Shown here one piece after another: positions 1-10,600 of a stretch of DNA of 50,381 nucleotides (the stretch's first letter is position 1; each line of letters begins with the position of its first letter). This stretch comes from Pseudomonadota bacterium (GTDB taxonomy: Bacteria > Myxococcota_A > UBA9042 > GCA-2863065): assembly GCA_005776585.1 (NCBI GenBank), contig SXOX01000020.1, positions 1-50,381 on the forward strand, given 5' to 3'. The position numbers were made by a program, and so were the translations under genes. The notes under the pieces were generated by a model. It saw only the letters and a program-made list of their open reading frames with translations, was not told the DNA's origin and did no database searches.

Positions 1-896
1 CCCCAAAAACGCTGAGCGGTGCCGCGCACGAGCTGGTCGAACGCCGCGTCCTGCACGACGCGTCGCGCGAGCACTGTCAGCTCGCGGTCGGGCCCGTACG
101 GCACGATGGGGAAGTCCGTGCCGTACATCACCCGGTCGGCGTGCGCCTCCAGTGTCGGCCAGTCGGGTCCCGCGTCGAAGTAGCTCGCGCAGGCCATCGC
201 GGTGTCCAGGAACAATCCGGGGTGCACGTCCAGCAGGCTCAGGTATGCCGCGAACTCGTCGGCGCCGATGTGCGGGACGACGAGGCGGAGCGACGGCAGC
301 TGCTCCAGCACCGCTTGCGTGCGTCGTACGTTGCAGAGCACGTGCGCATCCACGCCGTAGGCTTGCGTCGCGGGCTCACGCCCGGCGTGCACGACGGCCG
401 GCACGCCGAGGCGCGCGCACTCGGCCAGCACGCGGACCACGCGCGGATCGTCGATTGCGAGCTTCTGCACATGGCAATGGAGCTTGAGCCCGCGCAGCCC
501 CAGGTCGAGGGACTCCTGCACGATGGCCAGGTCGTCCGGCTCGCCCGGCAGGACCGTGCCTACGCCGACAATGCCCGGGGCGCTGCGGCAGAGAGCAGCG
601 AGCCACGCGTTGAGGTGGCGCGCCATCCCCGCCTTGTGGGCGAAGATGAGCGCCACGGAGCGCGACGTGCCGTGCTCCGCGAGCGCCGTCAACGTCTGCT
701 CCGCCGTGCCGCGAAACGCGATCTCCCAGGCGTGCGCGTCGAACCACCGCCACAGCGCCGCATAGAGCGCGTCGGGGAACAGGTGCACGTGCGCGTCGAA
801 CACGTCCACCATCGCGCCCGAGTCCCGGCGTCGCGCCTCCCGCGCGGCCTCCTCTGGCGTCGCGGGCGGCAGGGGCAAGGTCGGCGGGACGCGCAT
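1..896 (-). CDS. Amidohydrolase family 2 (metal-dependent TIM-barrel hydrolase), 3' end cut by window edge
   Basis: The minus-strand frame is open from the window edge to an ATG at 896. It encodes about 298 residues, with probably only a few C-terminal residues missing. After an N-terminal extension it carries the metal-binding DAHVHLFPD motif (HxH) starting near residue 34, a conserved His in VVHAGREP, a further His in VVPHIGADEF and the terminal metal Asp in MYGTDFPIVP. This is the order expected for amidohydrolase-related family 2 enzymes (PF04909), which hydrolyse or decarboxylate small cyclic or aromatic substrates; the substrate here cannot be read. The last visible residues, TAQRFWG, match the usual family end. 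An alternative in-frame ATG at 944 adds 16 residues, and one at 812 would begin just before the DAHVHL motif; no clear ribosome site decides between them. It diverges from the lipoprotein gene starting at 1007. Confidence 0.85.
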   Translation of the reverse strand, partial: MRVPPTLPLPPATPEEAAREARRRDSGAMVDVFDAHVHLFPDALYAALWRWFDAHAWEIAFRGTAEQTLTALAEHGTSRSVALIFAHKAGMARHLNAWLAALCRSAPGIVGVGTVLPGEPDDLAIVQESLDLGLRGLKLHCHVQKLAIDDPRVVRVLAECARLGVPAVVHAGREPATQAYGVDAHVLCNVRRTQAVLEQLPSLRLVVPHIGADEFAAYLSLLDVHPGLFLDTAMACASYFDAGPDWPTLEAHADRVMYGTDFPIVPYGPDRELTVLARRVVQDAAFDQLVRGTAQRFW

Positions 897-1006
897 GACG
901 TCACAGCCGCAGGACTCGATTGCGTCGTTGCTCACGCGCGACATGGTGCGGCGTTCGCGCCTGGAGCGCCAGTGCAACGCGGACTGCCCGTGTGGTAGGG
1001 TCGGGC

Positions 1007-3547
1007 ATGACCCGCGTTGCCTGGCTCGTCGCCGTCGTCCCGCTCGCGTGTGCCGGAACGCGCGGCGAAAATCACCCGCCCGTCATCGATCCCATCGCTC
1101 CACAGACGATCAACGTCGGCGACACGCTGCGCGTCGCCATCACCGCGCGGGATCCGGATGGGGACCCGCTCCGGTTTACGGTCACGCCGAGCCCGGTCGG
1201 CTCGCGCTTCGAGGTCGTCGGCGACCACGTCGAGTGGGTTTGGGCTCCGCTCATCAGCGACACGGCGACCAAGGGCAAGCGGCACTACTTTCGCCTGCGC
1301 GCCGAGGACGAGGACGGCGCCGAGGCCGCCCGCGCCATCGAGGTCAACGTGCTCCCGGCCAGCGGCGCACCGGTGTTCGTGGGGCCCAATGGGCACATCC
1401 TCAACCTCGCGCGGGACGACGACCTCGCGTTCGTGATCAGCGTCAAGGACGACGACTCGGTCGAGGAGACCTTCACGACGCTCACGGCCATCCCGGGGGC
1501 GGAGATCGAGCCCATCGACACGAAGACCCTGAGCTTCTACTGGAAGCCGACCGAGGCGCAGATCGCCGAGAGCGACTTCTGGCCGCTCGTCATCAGCGTC
1601 AAGGACGAGTCGCACCCCGAGGTCCTCGAGAGCTTCAGCGTGCTGCTCGTCAACGCCGGCGTGAAGCGGGCCTGTGCGGGCTCACCTCCGGTCATCTCGC
1701 ACCGCGTCCTAGAGGACCAGAAGGGCACCTCGGTGCTGGTGTTCAAGGTCTATGTGGACGACGACGAGTCCGACGCGCGCGATGTGCTGTTGCGCTGGAC
1801 GAGCGGCGATCCGGCGGCACCGGGTGCGTTCGATACGGCGCCCATCGAGATGGAGCGCTGTGATCCGGTCGAGGATCCGGAGTGCCCCGACAACCCGCTC
1901 GTGCGCGGCGATCAGTATTTTCTGGCCAGCCTCCCGGCCGCCACGATCCTTCAGGCCGGTGACGCGCCCGCCGCGCTGCACTACGCCATCGAGGCGACCG
2001 ACGACGACGACGTCAAGGCCACCTCGTGCGACCATCGCGTGCGCTACCCCAAGACGGGCTGGCTCACGACCTGGGTCTATCCCGCCAAGGACGCCCCATG
2101 TCAGGACGACGCCGCGGAGCCCGACGACACGCTCGACACCGCGCAGCCTCTCGGTCAGGCCATTGCGCGCGACCGCCGCTTCTGTGTCGGCTTTGGCGAG
2201 GCCGACTGGATCAAGGTCGACGTCACCGCCGACACCACGCTCTCCGTCGCGCTGCTGCCCGACGTCTCCCGCGAGCCGCTGCAGCTCACGGTGCTCGACG
2301 CGAGCGGGACGGCGCTCACGACCCCGGGCGGCCACGTGAGCCTTCAGCCGTCGGGCTCACCGGTCTACATCAAGGTCGACGCGCCCGAGGGCACCATCCC
2401 CAAGGACCAGGGCTACGGCTTGGTCACCACGCTCGTGGTCGGTGGGTGTCCGAACGACGCCGCCGAGCCCAACGACGGTCCAGGCCCCGCCACGCTCTGG
2501 CCGAACGACGCGGTGGACTCGCGCAAGGTGGTCATCTGTCACGGCGACGAGGACTGGTTTCGCTTCACGCTGCCAAGCGATCATACCGCCGTGGCCACGC
2601 TCGAGTTCGACCACGTGCTCGGCGATCTGGACCTGCTGGCCTACGATCCCGCGACCGGTGAGCGCATCGGCGCGAGCACCAGCGCCACGAGCGGCGAGTC
2701 GCTGCGTGTTCCTGCCGAGGGCACCCAGGAGGTCGCGCTCGCCGTGCTGGGCTACGAGGGCGCCGCCAACGCCGGCAAGCTCACGGTCTCCATCGTGCCG
2801 ACCAAGACGCTCTGCTATGCGGACCGCTTCACTCCCAACGGGACCGCGGCGCAGGCGGTGCTCCTTCCAGAAGGCCCCTACGAGACGCTCACGGCCTGCA
2901 CGGGCGCAGCCGACTGGTTTCGCGTCGAGGCCAACGCGGGCGAGACGCTGGTCATCGACTCCTTCCCACGGGTCGAGGGCGAGCCCGCCCCCGAGCTCAC
3001 CGCGTACCTCGACCCGGACAGCGGCAAGGAGGTCGGCACCAAGAGCGTCGACAAGGGCGTCGTCACCCTCAAGGTGCCCATCGAGGAGGCCGGCATGGTC
3101 ACCTGGAAGCTCAGCAACTCCACTGGCGCGACGTCCCTCTACGACTTCCAGTTCTTCATCGACGACGCGGCGGGCCCGTGTGTCGATGACCGCTTCACCG
3201 GCAACGCGACCGCCAAGACCGCGCTCGAGGTCGACGCCACGCAGGGCTTCGTCACGCGCTTGAAGCTCTGTCCGGGCGACGAGGACTGGTTCCGCCTCGA
3301 CGCGCACGCGTTCGAGGAGTTCTATGTCTTCGTTTACGGGTTCACGTCCGAGCCGCTACTGGCCGCCGAGCTCTATCGCCAGACCAAGGAGGGCCAGCTC
3401 GAGGTCGTGGTGACGGGCCTCTCCACCTCGAATGGCGTCGAGCTCCGCACGCTCCCCGAGGCGAACGAGCCGCTATTCGTCCACGTGCACCCGGCCGTGC
3501 CCGGCGAGAATGTGCACCACTACGATCTCGTGTTCGGCCAGCAGTAG
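1007..3547 (+). CDS. Putative surface lipoprotein with Ig-like and PPC-type beta-sandwich domains
   Basis: The gene encodes 846 residues. I chose the ATG at 1007 because it begins a short signal sequence ending at Cys15 (VVPLAC, an imperfect lipobox); the upstream in-frame ATG would put a charged stretch in front of it. Residues 24 to about 120 form an Ig/cadherin-like domain with the typical PDGDPLRF turn, and two more Ig-like segments follow. Four C-terminal modules resemble bacterial pre-peptidase C-terminal (PPC) domains, each with an E/T-P-N/D-D start and a DW[FI][RK] strand (GEADWIKV, DEDWFRF, AADWFRV, DEDWFRL). Such domains are binding or structural elements of secreted proteins; no catalytic domain is visible. 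It converges on the hydrolase gene with an 8-bp gap. The exact function is unknown. Confidence 0.85.
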   Translation: MTRVAWLVAVVPLACAGTRGENHPPVIDPIAPQTINVGDTLRVAITARDPDGDPLRFTVTPSPVGSRFEVVGDHVEWVWAPLISDTATKGKRHYFRLRAEDEDGAEAARAIEVNVLPASGAPVFVGPNGHILNLARDDDLAFVISVKDDDSVEETFTTLTAIPGAEIEPIDTKTLSFYWKPTEAQIAESDFWPLVISVKDESHPEVLESFSVLLVNAGVKRACAGSPPVISHRVLEDQKGTSVLVFKVYVDDDESDARDVLLRWTSGDPAAPGAFDTAPIEMERCDPVEDPECPDNPLVRGDQYFLASLPAATILQAGDAPAALHYAIEATDDDDVKATSCDHRVRYPKTGWLTTWVYPAKDAPCQDDAAEPDDTLDTAQPLGQAIARDRRFCVGFGEADWIKVDVTADTTLSVALLPDVSREPLQLTVLDASGTALTTPGGHVSLQPSGSPVYIKVDAPEGTIPKDQGYGLVTTLVVGGCPNDAAEPNDGPGPATLWPNDAVDSRKVVICHGDEDWFRFTLPSDHTAVATLEFDHVLGDLDLLAYDPATGERIGASTSATSGESLRVPAEGTQEVALAVLGYEGAANAGKLTVSIVPTKTLCYADRFTPNGTAAQAVLLPEGPYETLTACTGAADWFRVEANAGETLVIDSFPRVEGEPAPELTAYLDPDSGKEVGTKSVDKGVVTLKVPIEEAGMVTWKLSNSTGATSLYDFQFFIDDAAGPCVDDRFTGNATAKTALEVDATQGFVTRLKLCPGDEDWFRLDAHAFEEFYVFVYGFTSEPLLAAELYRQTKEGQLEVVVTGLSTSNGVELRTLPEANEPLFVHVHPAVPGENVHHYDLVFGQQ

Positions 3548-3555
3548 CCCGCCGC

Positions 3556-4650
3556 TCAGTGGGCGTCGATCCAGGAGAGTACGTGCGGGAAGACCTCTTC
3601 GGGCGCATGAGCGCCAAGCACGAGGTCGATGTGGCCGTACTCGTGGCGGCAGCCGGTGGCCTTGCCGAAGACCATGAGCTTCTTCTCGTCGCTCGAGAGC
3701 GTGCGATAGACGTGCTCCATGTCCTTCGGCGGTGACAGCCGATCGTCGGAGCCGGCGACGACGAGCGTTGGCGTCGTGATCCGGTGCAGCTCGCGGAAGT
3801 ACTCGACGTCCTGGTAGTCGTCGGCGAAGCCACGCTGGGCATACCAGTCGAGGAACTGCGCGAGCAGCGTGGGCGGTAGATCCTGCGGGACGAGCCACGC
3901 GAGCTTGGCCAGGTCGGTCGTGCGCAGGTTTTTCGGGTTGCCGAACACGAAGCCGAGCGCGTGCTTGGCAATGGGCATGAACGGCACGAGCAGCTTCGTT
4001 GGCGCGCCGTAGGGGATCTTGGGCAGGACCCGCAGCACGTGACGCAGGAACACGATGCGATCGAGCCCCGGATGCGCCGTGTGGTGCATGCTCGGGCTCG
4101 CGATGGTTACGAGGCTGCGAATCCGCGGCGGCTGCCCCCGGACTGCGCGCAGCATGAGGTAGGCATAGGCGACCATGCCGCCCATCGAGTGGCCGATCCA
4201 GTGCACGTGGTCCTGGCGCGTGACGCTGCGGATGAGCTTCAGCGCGGCCGGGATGTCCTGCTTGACGTAGTGATCGAAGTTCCAGTCGTAGCGCAGGCGA
4301 TTGAACAGGCGCGGGCGGCTCGAGTTGCCGGCTCCGCGGAGCTCGACGAGCCAGCACTCGAAGCCGCGTCGCCAGAGCCACCGCGCGAGCGACATGTTGC
4401 CGGGCGCATCGAGGTTGTAGCGGTTGGCGCCGAGCCCGTGGCACAGCAGGATGGGCGGGTGGCCGGGGCGCGTCGACGCATCGGCCTTCGCGTAGCGATA
4501 GAGGGCGATCTTCCAGCCGTCCGCCGTGCGCGCGAAGTGCGTCTCCGGCTTGGGGCAGTCCTCGGCCCCCTGACTACGGAAGCGATCACCAAGGGTCTTT
4601 GCTCGAGCCGTCACCCGACGCAGTATCGGGACCCCGTGGCCTTCGGGCAA
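3556..4650 (-). CDS. Alpha/beta-fold hydrolase
   Basis: The gene encodes 364 residues from a TTG at 4650; a GTG at 4614 is an alternative start 12 codons later. The oxyanion-loop sequence LLCHGLGANRYN is followed by the nucleophile elbow GHSMGG with Ser155, an acid in VVAGSDDRLSPP and a late His in EYGHIDLVLG, giving a complete Ser-Asp-His triad. The layout resembles lipase-, esterase- and PhaC-like hydrolases. No signal peptide is seen, so it is probably cytoplasmic. It lies 23 bp downstream of the giant lipoprotein gene on the same strand and may be read from the same transcript, although nothing in either sequence links their functions. The substrate is unknown; a lipid or other hydrophobic ester is a guess from the resemblance. 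Confidence 0.88.
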   Translation of the reverse strand: MPEGHGVPILRRVTARAKTLGDRFRSQGAEDCPKPETHFARTADGWKIALYRYAKADASTRPGHPPILLCHGLGANRYNLDAPGNMSLARWLWRRGFECWLVELRGAGNSSRPRLFNRLRYDWNFDHYVKQDIPAALKLIRSVTRQDHVHWIGHSMGGMVAYAYLMLRAVRGQPPRIRSLVTIASPSMHHTAHPGLDRIVFLRHVLRVLPKIPYGAPTKLLVPFMPIAKHALGFVFGNPKNLRTTDLAKLAWLVPQDLPPTLLAQFLDWYAQRGFADDYQDVEYFRELHRITTPTLVVAGSDDRLSPPKDMEHVYRTLSSDEKKLMVFGKATGCRHEYGHIDLVLGAHAPEEVFPHVLSWIDAH

Positions 4651-4673
4651 GTTTCAGCGCGATGACGGGACGG

Positions 4674-7600
4674 CTACGGGAGGCACTGGACCACCGTCGG
4701 CACCGTCACGGGCGTCGCCGCTCCCGTTCCGAGCAGATCGCCGACGCTCTCGCCCCAGCAGTAGGCGAGGCCATCCATACCGACCGCGCAGGTCGAGAGG
4801 TGCCCCGCGTCCAGCTCCCACACCCGCGCGAGCCCTGAGACGGCGACGGGCACCGTCGAGTCCGTGGTCGTGCCATTGCCGAGCTGCCCGTGCCCGTTCT
4901 TGCCAAAGCAGCGTAGGCTGCGGTCGCGTGCGCCGACGCACGCGTGATCGGTACCCGCGTCGAGGAACAGCTGACCGCTGAGCGCGACGCCCGTGGGCAG
5001 CAGCGCCGAGGTCCCGACACAGTTGAGGGTGCCGTCCTCCAGCAGGACGCAGGTGTGGTCGGAGCCGCCCGTGACCTGCTTCGGCCGGGACTGGAGCCCG
5101 GAGTAGGTGACTGGCGTGTGCTGGTTGCCGATGAGTCCGACGGCCAGCTGTCCGGTCGCGTTGTGGCCCCAGCACTTGACGGCGCCGGTGCCGAGGCCGG
5201 CGACCGTGGCGCACGTGTGCCGCTCCCCTGCCGCGAGCGCGATCGCGGGCTCCGTGAGGCTGACCGTCACCGGAGTCGCCGAGAGGCCGCCCCCGGGTCC
5301 GTTGCCGAGCTGACCGGAGCTGTCCTCGCCCCAGCACGCGACGGCGCCGTTGACGAGCAGCGCGCAGGCGTGGTCGGCTCCCACGACGAGGTCGCGAGCT
5401 GGCTGCCCGAGCGCGACGGTCACAGGCGTCGTCGTGGAGGGGCCCGGGGAGCCGAGCTGACCGCGGTCGTTGCTGCCAAAGCAGCGGACCTCGCCACCGG
5501 AGAGCAGCACGCAGGTGTGGCTCAGGCCGGTGCGCACCAGCAGCGCGCGCCCCTTGGGGAGCCCGGTCACGGTGGTCACGGCCGTGCCGGTCGATGCCGG
5601 CGCCGTCGTCTGGCCCGACGCGTTGGCGCCCCAGCAGTAGACGGTGCCATCGGAGCCGAGGGCGCACGTCGTCTTCTGCGAGTGGCTGATGCCCTTGAGG
5701 TAGGCGACGCCGGCCAGCTGCGTGAACGCGACGCCCGAGGTCGACGGGATGAGCGACCCGTCGCCGAGCTGGCCCGAGCCGTTCTGACCCCAGCAGGTGA
5801 GCGAGCCGTCCGCCAGCAGCGCGCACCCATGCGCGAGGCCGAGCTGAACGTCCACCACATTGGCCAGCGGGCCGAAGCCGATGGACGTCAGCACCGTCGT
5901 CGGCACCTTGATGGGCGAGGTGACGTTGCCGACGCCGAGCTGCCCCTTGTCGTTGTTGCCAAAGCACGTCGCCGTGCCGTCCATGCGCGCGACGCAGGTC
6001 TGTGACCCGCTGGCGCTGACCGAGCGGGCCTGGCTGATCCCGGTGTAGGTCGGCGTGAGCGCGAGCTGCGGGCCCGAGGCGCCGAGGCCGAGCTGGAAGC
6101 TCTTGTTCGACCCCCAGCAGAAGACCTTGCCCTCGACCGACACGCCGCACGCGTGGTCGGTGCCGAGCGCGATGTCCACGAAGCCCTTGGCCACGCTGAG
6201 ATCGACTGCGACCGGGACCGCGCTCACGCCCTCCGCGCCGTTGCCGAGCTGTCCCGCCCAGTTGAAGCCCCAGCACCAGGCCGTCGCGTCGCCCCGCAGC
6301 GCGCAGTTGTGCTCGGAGCCCGACACGATGCGGACCGCGCCCTTGAACGGCTGCCCTGCGGCGTCGACGACCGACTTCGGCGTCAGCATGACCTTGTCTC
6401 CCGTGCCGGTCGCGCCGTGCTCATTGTAGCCCCAGCATGCGACGGTGCCGTCGGAGCGGAGCGCGCACGAGTGGCCGTCGCCGACGCTCACGTCGACCAT
6501 GTTGGTCAGCCCGACGACCTGCACGGTGATCCCGGTAACGGTCGTGTTGCCGGCGCCGAGCTGCCCCGTGCCGTTGTCGCCGCGGCAATAGACCTTGTTA
6601 TCGTCCTTGATGCTGCACTCGTGCGTCGGGCCCATCGCGTGCGCCAGCAGCTGCGTCTGCGTCCCAATGGCGTTGGAGCCGAAGCACCGGAGCTCGCCAT
6701 TGGCCAGGAACGCGCACGTCTTCGAGCCACCGACGACGACGGCCCGTGCCATGTTGATGCCCTGCGTCTTGAGGCTCGAGACCTTGAGGTTCGTGTCGGT
6801 GTTGCCCGCCTGATCGGTCGACCGAACGACCGCATAGTACCGGGTGTTGGCCGCCATGTTCGGGAGGGTCACCGTCGTCTTGCCGGCCGTCACCGTCGCG
6901 CTCGTCACCCATGGGACACAGGGGTTGGTGCAGGATGTCGAGATGCAGACGTCGTAATTCAAGGCGTTCTTGGCCGTGAAGTTGTCGGTCGCTCCGACCC
7001 AGGTAAACACCAGGGCGTTGCCCGCGCCGGGCGTGACCGTCGGTCCGGCGTAGGTCGCCGGAAAGACGGGCGCGAGCGTGTCATAGATGTAGCTGAGCGC
7101 CGCGGAGCAGGCCGACACGTTGCCAGCCGCGTCCTTGGCCTTGGCCGTGAAGTCCGTCTTCGTATTGGCCTGGACGAGGTGCGTGTCGGTGAACGTGTTG
7201 TTGATCGTCGGCGTCACCGTGCCGATGAACACCGTGCAACCCGGGCCGGCATACACATCGACTGCGACCACATCCGCTGCGACCGTGCCGTCGACGGTTG
7301 GGGTGTCGTCCGCGTTCGACGGCGAGGCCGGCGAGACGCTCACGAGCTTGGGTGCGGGTGGTGCCACGTCATCGTGAAGGTAGGTGGCGAAGCTCGTGCT
7401 GCACCCCGAGACGTTGCCCGCCGCGTCCGTCGCGTTGGCGTAGATGAGCGTCGTCGTGTTCTTGGGCACGTCGCCCGACAACTTGATGACGTAGCTGCCG
7501 TCGGCGCCGACGGCTCCAGAGCCCGTCAAGGCGAGTGTGCACTTTGCGTCCCGGAAGAACCGGATCGTGGTGCCGACGACGCCCGTGCCCTGAATCGACG

Positions 7601-10600
7601 GCCTCGGGTCCTTGCTGGGTGGCGGCGGAATCGTGCCCGTGACCGTGGGTACCGCGGGCGCGATGCTGTCGTGCACGTAGGCCAGCGCCGCGGAGCACGC
7701 CGACGTGTTGCCGACGGCGTCGACCGCCTGCGCCGTGAGGCTCGTCGTCGCGTTGGCCGTCACGTCGCTCGTGAGCGTGACCGTGAACGCGCCGGCTGCG
7801 TTGGCGATCGCCGAGCCCAGCGGTGGACCCGCACAGCCCGGCTGGCCGAAGATGAGCACGGTCGACTTGGCCTCGGTCCCGTTGCCCGCGACGACCGGCT
7901 TGCTCACGTTGCTCGGCGAGGGCGGCGTCGTCCCGGTGAGCAATGGCGTGCCGGGCGCAAGGTTGTCGTGCGTAAACGTCAGCGCGTTCGAGCAGCCCGA
8001 GACGTTCCCCAACGCGTCGGTCGCCGTCGCCGAGAGCGTCGCAGTCGCATTCGCCGGCACGAAGACCTCCACGGCGAGCTGGCCGTTGGCAGCCACCGTG
8101 CCCGCCGCCGCCGCGGCGCCCGTGCAGCCGGCCGACAGGTAGACTGTGACCTTGGCGGCTGGCTCCGCGGTCCCCAGCACCTGCGGTTGCGCGGTGACGT
8201 TCGTGGGCGAGGCGGGAGAGGTGCCCGTGAGGACCGGCGGCTTGGGCGGCTCGGTGTCGTTGACGTAGGTGAGCGCGTTCGAGCAGCCGGACACGTTGCC
8301 CAGCGCGTCGGTGGCCGTGGCCGTGAGCACCGTGGCCTCGTTGGCGCCCACGGGCGTCGCGATGGCGAACGTGCCGTCGGCCCCCGCCTTGCCCGTCGCG
8401 ACCGGAGTTCCCGCGCAGCCGGGCTGCTGAAAGAGCGTGACCGCAGCGTTGGGCTCCGTCTGGCCCAGCACCGTCGGCTTCGTGCTGGTCGACGGCGAGG
8501 TCGGGCTCGTCGCTGTGAGGACGACGCTCGCGGGCCCAATCGCGTCGTGCGTGTAACTCAGGGGCGCGGAGCAGTCCGACGTGTTCCCGGCGCTGTCGGT
8601 GGTCGTCGCGGAGAGCAGCGCCGTGCCGTTCGGCGGCACGTCCACGAGCACCAGGAACGTGCCGTCGGTGCCGACAGAGGCCGTCGCGACCGCGCCACCC
8701 GTGCAGGCACCGGCCAAGAAAAGGGACACCTGGGTCCCCGCTTCGGCCGTGCCGTGGACCACGGGCTGGGTCGTCGTCGCATTGGGCGACGCCGGCGTCG
8801 TCTGTGTGAGGGCCGGTGCCGAGGGCTTACCCGTGTCGTGGACGAACACGAACGGCTCGGGCGTGCACGCCGAGTCGTTGCCCGCGAAGTCGAAGGCCCG
8901 CGCGCTGAACGACGTCGTCGAGCCCGAGACGACCGTGACCTGCGCGCTGAACTTGCCGGTCGGTCCGACGGCGATGGTCGCGACCGGCGGTCCCGCACAT
9001 CCCGGCAGGGCGTACACGTAGACGGTGTTCGTTGCATCGGCGAGGCCGTTCAAGGTCGGCGTCGTCGTCAGCGCGGACGGCGACTTGGGCTGGCTGCCGG
9101 TCCAGACGGGCACCGTCGGCTGGCTCGTGTCATGCGTGAAGGGCAGCGGCTCCGAGCAGCCCGAGACGTTCTTCGCGCCATCGGTCGCGGTCGCCGACAG
9201 CTGGGTCGTCGTGTTGGCCGTGACGGTCACCGGCACGGAGACCACGCTGTCGAGCCCCGCGGTCGCCGTGCCGAGCACCTTGCCCGTGCACCCGGCCTGG
9301 TCGTAGATCGTGACGACCGTGCCCGGATCGCTGTAGGCGACCACGATCGGATAGAGCGTGCCGGCGGGCGAGGGTGGCTTCGTGCTGTCGAGGACCGGCG
9401 CGGGCGGTGCCATGGTGTCGTGTCGATAGCTGATGGACGTGGAGCACCCAGAGACGTTGCCCGCCAGATCGGTGAGCGTGGCGCTGATTTGATTCACGGT
9501 GTTCTTGATCATGAGCACGACGACCGAGAACGGCGCGCCGGGGTTCCAGCCGAAGCTGCCCACCGCGTCGCCCGTGCAGTCGCCCGAGAGGTAGATGGAC
9601 ACGATGGCCGCCTCGCTGACCGTGCCCTGGACCGACGGCGCACTGTTCTGGGAGGGTGACGGGGGATTCGTGCCCGTGAGCTTCGGCGGCGCGGGGACCG
9701 TGCCGTCGCTGACGAACTTGAGCCCCGTCGAGCAGCCCGAGACCAGCCCCAGCGCGTCAGCGGCCGACGCATAGAACGTGACCGTCGTGTTGGGCGTGAT
9801 GCCGCCCGTGACCGCGAACGTGCCGTCGCCTTGTACGGCACCGCTGCCCGCGACGGCGCCCGTGCAGTCGTTCTTGAGGTACAGCGAGACGGTCGAGCCT
9901 GCGTCGCCGGTGCCGTGAACGACCGGTGTCAGCGACGTCGAGGGCGACTTCGGATCAGTCTTGATGAGCTTCGGCGTCGCCGGCGGGATGCTGTCATGCA
10001 GGAAGGCGAGGCCTTGGGTCGAGCAGCCCGAGACGTTGCCCGCGGCGTCGCTCGCGGTTCCGTACACCGTTGTGGTCGTGTTCTGACCGACCGTGACGGC
10101 CACCGAGAAGAGGCCACCGGCCCCGGTCAGCCCGGTGCTCAGCGGCGTACCGGCGCACTCCGCGTTGGCAAAGAGCGCCACGGTCGTCCCGGGCTCCGAC
10201 GTGCCGAGGAGGTTCGGCGTCGTCGACGTGCTCGGTGAGGCCGGCTGGGCCGTCGTCAGCACCGGCGGCTCGGGGGCCTGTCCGTCGTGCGTATAGACCA
10301 GCGAGACGCCCGAGCACGCCGAGACGTTGCCCGCCGCGTCCGCCGCCGTCGCGCTGAAGCTCGTCGCGCTGTTGGGCGCGACCTGGAGCGGGGCGTCGAA
10401 AGTACCGACGTCGGTTGCCGTGACGGTGACTGTCGCTGGGCCGGTGCAGTCCGCGCTGCTGTAGACCGTCACGAGCGCCCCTGCGGCGGTGGCGCCGCTC
10501 ACGGCGATGGAGAGCGCGCCGTTCGGCGACTTGGGCGTCGTCTTCGTCAGCGTCGGAGCTGCGGGCCCGACGCCGTCATGCACGTACGTGAGGCCCGCGG

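Noticed and set aside
6153..9659. Plus-strand open frame of 1,168 codons opposite the giant lipoprotein
   Set aside because: It lies antisense to the Ig and RCC1 repeats, is Arg/Gly/Ala-rich without domain motifs, and exists because the repeats share codon phase and GC bias.
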